The position numbers and the translations under genes were made by a program. Shown here piece after piece: positions 59,929-64,000 of a stretch of DNA of 64,000 nucleotides (position 1 is its first letter; each line of letters opens with the position of its first letter). The notes under the pieces were generated by a model. That model did not search any database and was not told the DNA's origin. It was given only the letters and a program-made list of their open reading frames with translations. This DNA comes from Bacteroidales bacterium UBA3743 (GTDB lineage: Bacteria > Bacteroidota > Bacteroidia > Bacteroidales > Paludibacteraceae): contig DFGT01000030.1 in the NCBI GenBank assembly GCA_002371265.1, positions 1 through 64,000 on the forward strand, written 5' to 3'.

Positions 59929-60747
59929 ATGCAGATCGACATATCCATAATCATTGCCGTCTACAACAACACATCATGGTTGAAGATGATTTTCAACATG
60001 TTGCAGCAACAAACATATAAGGCGTTTGAAGTCGTCATCGCTGATGACGGATCTTCACAAGAGAGCGTTCATGCTATAGAACAGATGATAAAGGAAGTAT
60101 CTTTTCCAGTGCAACACGTATGGCATGAAGATAACGGATGGCAGAAAGACATCATATTAAATAAGGCCGTTGTAGCAAGCAAAGGAGAGTATTTAGTATT
60201 TCTAGATGGAGATTGCATTCCAGATAATAATTTTGTGAAAGACCATTATAATCTGCGTCAACACGGTATGGTAATAGGAGGACGGAGGATGCAACTTCCA
60301 CAAAAATTATCAGATATGTTGACCCCAGAACTTGTAGCCAATGGATTTCTAAAACGAAAAACATTATATTTACTTTTCTGCAAAGAGAGACACTCTGAAA
60401 ACGTTTTACGAGTTCCATTGAGGATTCGCAATATTTTAGGCATCTGCAAACCTAAAAAAGGAGGTCTGTTAGGATGTAACTTTGGAATCTACAAGAGTGA
60501 CCTTCTGAAAGTGAATGGCTTTGACGAACGATTCCTAGCCCCAGCCACAGGAGAAGACACCGATTTAGAAGCACGTTTGGCACGTGTAGGAATTCCTGTA
60601 TATAGACACTCATTCATATGCCGAGTATACCACAGGAAGCACAAACGAGTGGAGAGGGACCCAGATCCAAACATTCCAATCTTCGAAGAAAACAACAGAC
60701 TGCAAATAGGCTATACACCTCATGGAATAAAAAAACAGGACAAATAA
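59929..60747 (+). CDS. Family 2 glycosyltransferase
   Basis: A 272-residue cytoplasmic or membrane-associated enzyme from the ATG at 59929; a longer frame from 59866 overlaps uvrA and adds a non-family N-terminus. GT2 features: IIIAVYNNTSWL, VIADDGSS and the metal-binding DGDC near residue 90. A C-terminal galactosyltransferase-like part has LGCNFGIYKSD, NGFDERF and GEDTDLEARL. It transfers a sugar from a nucleotide donor, probably to a surface polysaccharide or lipid; donor and acceptor are unknown. It adjoins the acyl cluster, and polyene clusters often contain such an enzyme, but the TetR promoter lies between them, so membership is uncertain. Confidence 0.85.
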   Translation: MQIDISIIIAVYNNTSWLKMIFNMLQQQTYKAFEVVIADDGSSQESVHAIEQMIKEVSFPVQHVWHEDNGWQKDIILNKAVVASKGEYLVFLDGDCIPDNNFVKDHYNLRQHGMVIGGRRMQLPQKLSDMLTPELVANGFLKRKTLYLLFCKERHSENVLRVPLRIRNILGICKPKKGGLLGCNFGIYKSDLLKVNGFDERFLAPATGEDTDLEARLARVGIPVYRHSFICRVYHRKHKRVERDPDPNIPIFEENNRLQIGYTPHGIKKQDK

Positions 60748-60792
60748 CGTTGTCACAAAAATAACAGCCATCTCATTTTAACATTTTTAAAA

Positions 60793-60810
60793 ATTGAACG
60801 TTCATTCAAT
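60793..60810 (+). promoter_or_regulatory. Probable TetR operator O1
   Basis: ATTGAACGTTCATTCAAT has palindromic ends (ATTGAA/TTCAAT) and an inner palindrome TGAACGTTCA. It is repeated 29 bases downstream, close to three helical turns. Confidence 0.6.
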
Positions 60811-60821
60811 TTTTTCTCTGT

Positions 60822-60839
60822 ATTGAACGTTCATTCAAA
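60822..60839 (+). promoter_or_regulatory. Probable TetR operator O2
   Basis: Nearly identical to O1 (last base differs) and placed over the -33 region of the TetR promoter, which suggests autorepression. Confidence 0.6.
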
Positions 60840-60848
60840 AAAAAGTGT

Positions 60849-60856
60849 TATTTTTG
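60849..60856 (+). promoter_or_regulatory. Promoter -7 box of the TetR gene
   Basis: TATTTTTG matches TAnnTTTG and lies 30 bases before the ATG at 60886. Confidence 0.55.
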
Positions 60857-60885
60857 CATCGTTTTATTATCATATCTTACAGATC

Positions 60886-61488
60886 ATGAGGGATAACATG
60901 AAAGATATAATAGTGCAAAAGGCATTTGAGCAGTACCTTATCGACGGATACGAGAAGGTCACTGTTTCGACGCTACAAAAGTCACTTGACATCGGTCGAG
61001 CGACGATGTACTACTATTTCAAAAGCAAAGAGGATCTGTTTGAAGCCGTAATGAGGAAATACTTTTTGGATTTCATCAACGGAGGGCTGAACAAAGTAAC
61101 AGATTCGACTACAATTCTAGGACTTATCGACATCTACGTCGACTGCTTTAAGGTGATTGCGAGAAGCATGGCCGACCTTAAAAATCCGAACATCACATTT
61201 TCCAACTACACCGGAATTTTGTTCTACGCATTCTCACATGACGAATATCTTGCGACAGCGATAAGCGACGTGAAGAAAAAGATACATTCGGTATGGGTTG
61301 CGGCAATACAGAAAAGCATAGAGAACGGAGAGATCAGGTCGGACATTGATGTTGACACAATCGCATACACATTCGAAAGTGTGAAGGGCAATTTTGGAGA
61401 GACCAAAGCAGACGAAACGACAATCAAACATGAGCTGGAATTGTTCAAAAAGTCACACTTAGAGTTATATAAGTTGCTAAAAAAGTAA
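60886..61488 (+). CDS. TetR-family transcriptional regulator
   Basis: A 200-residue regulator from the ATG at 60886; an in-frame ATG at 60898 is an alternative. A longer frame from a TTG at 60823 would read through the operator. The N-terminal helix-turn-helix (about residues 5-60) has AFEQYLIDGYEKVTVSTLQ and IGRATMYYYFKSKEDLF, the TetR signature. The C-terminal ligand-binding domain is helical and unspecific. Palindromes over its own promoter and over the promoter of the following ketosynthase suggest that it controls itself and the acyl cluster, perhaps in response to a lipid-like ligand. Confidence 0.9.
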   Translation: MRDNMKDIIVQKAFEQYLIDGYEKVTVSTLQKSLDIGRATMYYYFKSKEDLFEAVMRKYFLDFINGGLNKVTDSTTILGLIDIYVDCFKVIARSMADLKNPNITFSNYTGILFYAFSHDEYLATAISDVKKKIHSVWVAAIQKSIENGEIRSDIDVDTIAYTFESVKGNFGETKADETTIKHELELFKKSHLELYKLLKK

Positions 61489-61504
61489 AAAACATAAATT
61501 TTTG

Positions 61505-61520
61505 ACGAACGGTTGTTCGT
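61505..61520 (+). promoter_or_regulatory. Probable operator before the ketosynthase
   Basis: ACGAACGGTTGTTCGT is a perfect inverted repeat (ACGAAC/GTTCGT) placed over the -33 region of the next promoter. It shares GAAC/GTTC with O1 and O2 but with a longer centre. Confidence 0.55.
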
Positions 61521-61538
61521 AAACACAAAAAAAAATGA

Positions 61539-61546
61539 TAGTTTTG
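61539..61546 (+). promoter_or_regulatory. Promoter -7 box of the ketosynthase cluster
   Basis: TAGTTTTG matches TAnnTTTG, 19 bases downstream of TTCG within the operator; the leader to the start at 61620 is about 70 bases. Confidence 0.55.
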
Positions 61547-61619
61547 CGTTGTTTTAGGTATTGTATGTTGTGGCATACGAATATTGGGACATTGCAGAAA
61601 AGATAAAGTTTTTAAGATT

Positions 61620-62846
61620 ATGGATAGAAGGGTTGTCATTACGGGAATGGGAATATACTCATGTTTGGGTAAAACCCTCGATGAGGTTCGCGATTCTCTA
61701 TACACTGGCAAAAGCGGTATCATTTTTGACCAGGAGAGAAAAGACATGGGATTTCGTTCAGCTTTGACATCAAAGCTTGAGATTCCTGATTTGAAGAAAG
61801 AGCTTTCTCGCCAACAGCGTCAGTTCATGCCAGAGCAGGCAAAATATGCCTACTGCGCGACAGTTGATGCATTGCGTCAGGCTGGTCTTGACCAGGATTT
61901 TCTCGACAAGAACGACGTCGGCCTAATCTATGGTAATGACAGTTCTGCAGTTCCAGTCGTAGAGTCGGTGGAGAAGATCAAAGCTAAAAAAGACACTACT
62001 CTATGTGGTAGTGGAGCGATTTTCCAGTCGATGAACTCTACTGTGACGATGAATCTTGGTTGCATTTTCAAATTAAAAGGAATCAACCTTACTATATCAG
62101 CCGCATGTGCAAGCTCATCACACTCAATCGGACTAGGAGCCCTATTGATCAAAAACGGACTTCAGGACATTGTCGTTTGTGGTGGAGCGCAGGAGATAAA
62201 CCCATACGCTGTAGGAAGCTTCGATGGTATCAGTGCTTTCTCGACACGTGAGTCTGAGCCAACTAAAGCATCTCGTCCATTCGACAGAGATCGTGACGGA
62301 TTGGTACCAGGCGGTGGAGCAGCGACAGTGATCATCGAATCGCTTGAGAGTGCAAAACGCAGAGGAGCGACAATTCTTGGTGAAATCCTAGGCTGGGGAT
62401 TCTCTTCTAACGGCGACCACATCTCTTCTCCAAATGTCGAGGGGCCATCAAAATCGTTGGAGATGGCAATCAGAGAGAGCAAGGTGGACCTTAAGAAAGT
62501 GGCTTACTTAAACGCTCATGCGACAAGTACACATATCGGAGATGCTCGTGAGGCAACAGCTATCGCAAACGTGCTTGGAGAGTACAAGCCATACGTAGCG
62601 TCGACAAAGGGATTCACAGGACATGAGATGTGGATGGCGGGAGCTTCTGAAATCATCTACTCTATGATCATGATGAAGAACGGCTTTATCGCAGAGAATT
62701 TGAATTTTGAGAATCCAGACGAGGACACTTGCAGACTAAACATTCCTGCAAGCAGAATCGACACAGGTTTCGACACATTCATCTCCAACTCATTCGGTTT
62801 CGGCGGCACAAACTCAACGCTAGTCGTAACTGATTACAAAGAATAA
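61620..62846 (+). CDS. Beta-ketoacyl-ACP synthase (FabB/FabF-like, polyene-type cluster)
   Basis: A 408-residue condensing enzyme from the ATG at 61620 (MDRRVVITGMG); a longer frame from 61584 is not family-like. It joins malonyl-ACP to an acyl chain. The catalytic triad is visible: Cys in SAACASSSHS, His in NAHATSTHIGD, and His in KGFTGHEMWMAGA. NSFGFGGTNSTLV closes the family fold. The sequence TGHEMWMAG, differing from TGHxLGAAG of housekeeping FabF, and the presence of TetR, ACP, dehydratase and thioesterase alongside point to a dedicated aryl-polyene/flexirubin-like pathway rather than general fatty acid synthesis. Confidence 0.88.
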   Translation: MDRRVVITGMGIYSCLGKTLDEVRDSLYTGKSGIIFDQERKDMGFRSALTSKLEIPDLKKELSRQQRQFMPEQAKYAYCATVDALRQAGLDQDFLDKNDVGLIYGNDSSAVPVVESVEKIKAKKDTTLCGSGAIFQSMNSTVTMNLGCIFKLKGINLTISAACASSSHSIGLGALLIKNGLQDIVVCGGAQEINPYAVGSFDGISAFSTRESEPTKASRPFDRDRDGLVPGGGAATVIIESLESAKRRGATILGEILGWGFSSNGDHISSPNVEGPSKSLEMAIRESKVDLKKVAYLNAHATSTHIGDAREATAIANVLGEYKPYVASTKGFTGHEMWMAGASEIIYSMIMMKNGFIAENLNFENPDEDTCRLNIPASRIDTGFDTFISNSFGFGGTNSTLVVTDYKE

Positions 62847-62882
62847 ACAAAAGGAAAAACTAAACAATTAAACAATAAAAAA

Positions 62883-63125
62883 ATGGCAAATCAAGAACTA
62901 ATCGAAAAGATTAACACAGTGTTGTCTGAGGAGTTTGAAGTGGATATCGAAAACATCACTCCAGATGCTAACATCAAATCTACACTTGAGCTTGATTCAC
63001 TTGCAATTGTAGACCTAGTAGGTTTGGTAGAGAACGAGTTTGGTGTTAAGATTCCAAGTGCAGAGGTTGGTACAATCCTTACATTCCAGAGTCTTTATGA
63101 TTATATCGCTGAGCACCAGGCATAA
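62883..63125 (+). CDS. Acyl carrier protein
   Basis: An 80-residue acidic carrier. The phosphopantetheine Ser lies in ELDSLAIVDLV (near residue 40). The DSL motif is typical, and the following LAIVDLV matches pathway-specific carriers rather than AcpP (DSLDTVELV). It carries the growing chain for the neighbouring ketosynthase and dehydratase. It starts 36 bases after the ketosynthase, and the dehydratase follows 15 bases later. Confidence 0.92.
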   Translation: MANQELIEKINTVLSEEFEVDIENITPDANIKSTLELDSLAIVDLVGLVENEFGVKIPSAEVGTILTFQSLYDYIAEHQA

Positions 63126-63140
63126 GCTAAATTACTAAAG

Positions 63141-63569
63141 ATGAAACAACCTTTGTACGAAGGAGAAAGTATCAAAAAGCTCATACCGCAGCGTATGCCG
63201 ATCATGATGGTCGACACGTTCTATGATGCTACTCCGGAAGAAGGGCATACAGGATTGACTGTTGCCGAAGATAACTTTTTCTGTCGCGAAGGACACTTTA
63301 TTGAGCCGGGTTTGATTGAGCACATTGCTCAATCAGCCTCGGCTTTTGCTGGTTATAACGCCATCGCAGAAGGAAAAGAGACTCCGATCGGATTCATTGG
63401 AGAAGTAAAAAATTTCAAGGTGAATTTTCTGCCTAAGGCAGGAGACAGAATCCTTACAGATATAAAGATCCAAAGTGTAGTGATGAACATCACACTACTT
63501 ACAGCAGAAGCCAAAGTAGATGGAAATGTCGCAGCAAGCTGCACAATGAAGATCTTCATCAAAGAGTAA
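63141..63569 (+). CDS. FabZ-like 3-hydroxyacyl-ACP dehydratase
   Basis: A 142-residue hotdog-fold enzyme that removes water from 3-hydroxyacyl-ACP. PQRMPIMMVDTFY is the usual N-terminal signature (with Gln in place of the common His). GHFIEPGLIEHIAQSASAF carries the catalytic His, and the Glu after GLI is the probable partner acid. FKVNFLPKAGDRI follows. In polyene clusters such dehydratases create the conjugated double bonds. It is 15 bases after the ACP and 24 before the thioesterase. Confidence 0.87.
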   Translation: MKQPLYEGESIKKLIPQRMPIMMVDTFYDATPEEGHTGLTVAEDNFFCREGHFIEPGLIEHIAQSASAFAGYNAIAEGKETPIGFIGEVKNFKVNFLPKAGDRILTDIKIQSVVMNITLLTAEAKVDGNVAASCTMKIFIKE

Positions 63570-63593
63570 CCCAAAAACGTCTACAAGTTTGCT

Positions 63594-64000
63594 ATGGCAA
63601 CGACTGAAATCAAATCCAAAGAATTAAAAGACTTTGTAAAAATCAAAGTCCGCTTTTCAGAAGTGGATTCGATACGCGTCGTTTGGCACGGCAGCTACGT
63701 TGCCTATCTCGAAGACGGAAGAGAAGCGTTCGGCAGACGATACGAACTCGGATATAACGACATGTTCAAAGCCGGTCTGACCGCCCCTATTGTCGACGTG
63801 AGCATTCAATACAAATCACCAGCCACAGTAGACGACATATTGGTGTTGGAGACAAAATATGTGCCATCCAGAGGTGCAAAACTTGTGTTCGACTACTCAT
63901 TATACAAACTTGAGAACAAAGATCTTTCGGACGAAGAAGCATTCTCACCGAAAGAGGACACACATAAACTTATTCTTACTGCCCGCACGACGCAGTTGTG
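63594..64000 (+). CDS. 4HBT-fold acyl thioesterase, cut by window edge
   Basis: At least 135 residues, open to the edge. VRFSEVDSIRVVWHGSYVAY contains the YbgC-type active site: Asp of EVDS and the conserved WHGSYVAYLEDGRE helix. SIQYKSPATVDDIL follows. Such thioesterases release acyl chains from ACP or CoA, and one occurs in aryl-polyene clusters. It continues the operon 24 bases after the dehydratase. The C-terminus is not visible. Confidence 0.88.
   Translation, partial: MATTEIKSKELKDFVKIKVRFSEVDSIRVVWHGSYVAYLEDGREAFGRRYELGYNDMFKAGLTAPIVDVSIQYKSPATVDDILVLETKYVPSRGAKLVFDYSLYKLENKDLSDEEAFSPKEDTHKLILTARTTQL

Overview
The window looks like the chromosome of an AT-rich, anaerobic member of the Bacteroidota, probably the Bacteroidales. 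The evidence is an oxygen-sensitive class III ribonucleotide reductase, promoters of the Bacteroidota type (-7 box TAnnTTTG) in front of many genes, a gliding/type IX secretion C-terminal domain and T9SS-like sorting tails on secreted proteins, a DUF4153 membrane protein, and the start of an aryl-polyene/flexirubin-like fatty-acid-type gene cluster. No species can be named from the sequence alone.

Layout. Positions 1-22427 (minus strand) are one uninterrupted reading frame of at least 7475 codons. It encodes a giant secreted adhesin built of Ig/PKD-like, SprB-like and HYR-like modules, and its C-terminus lies outside the window. Next come a TPR protein, a lipoprotein, aroE and nrdD (22949-28424). 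Two tandem paralogous lipoproteins follow, then rimO-ftsY on the minus strand, diverging from rplU-rpmA, then murB and a DUF4153 protein (to 36515). A secreted esterase with a CBM6-like module (36950-38749), two unknown genes, a HipBA toxin-antitoxin pair and purA lead to a DUF695-like gene broken by an in-frame stop (44033-44593). A second large adhesin of 1858 residues (45071-50647) carries a complete CHU_C-type C-terminus. It diverges from a PL14-like polysaccharide lyase. The RNase P RNA gene (about 53439-53812), a YihY/BrkB membrane protein, an inner-membrane OmpA-like protein, uvrA and a family 2 glycosyltransferase follow. The window ends in TetR, ketosynthase, ACP, FabZ-like dehydratase and a 4HBT thioesterase, the latter cut by the window edge.

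The most unusual signal is not a gene. Between 28.5 and 55.7 kb at least ten copies of a structured intergenic repeat occur. Each has two hairpins. The second is a stem with an invariant tandem GA/GA internal pair, whose outer and upper stems change in compensating ways between copies and whose loop is GTA/GAA or a GNRA tetraloop (GCAA, GTAA, GAAA). Longer copies add a terminator-like hairpin and a further shared segment of about 120 bp. Several copies lie in facing pairs around unknown or broken genes, and one sits between two exact 26-bp direct repeats that include the first codons of the gene behind it. This suggests a mobile, structure-conserving element.

How the genes work together. The two adhesins, the esterase and the lyase would all be exported by type IX secretion and act on surface attachment or polysaccharides, although no secretion gene is in view. 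The housekeeping genes are ordinary. The terminal cluster has its own TetR regulator and palindromic operators over both promoters and probably makes a polyene-type acyl product.
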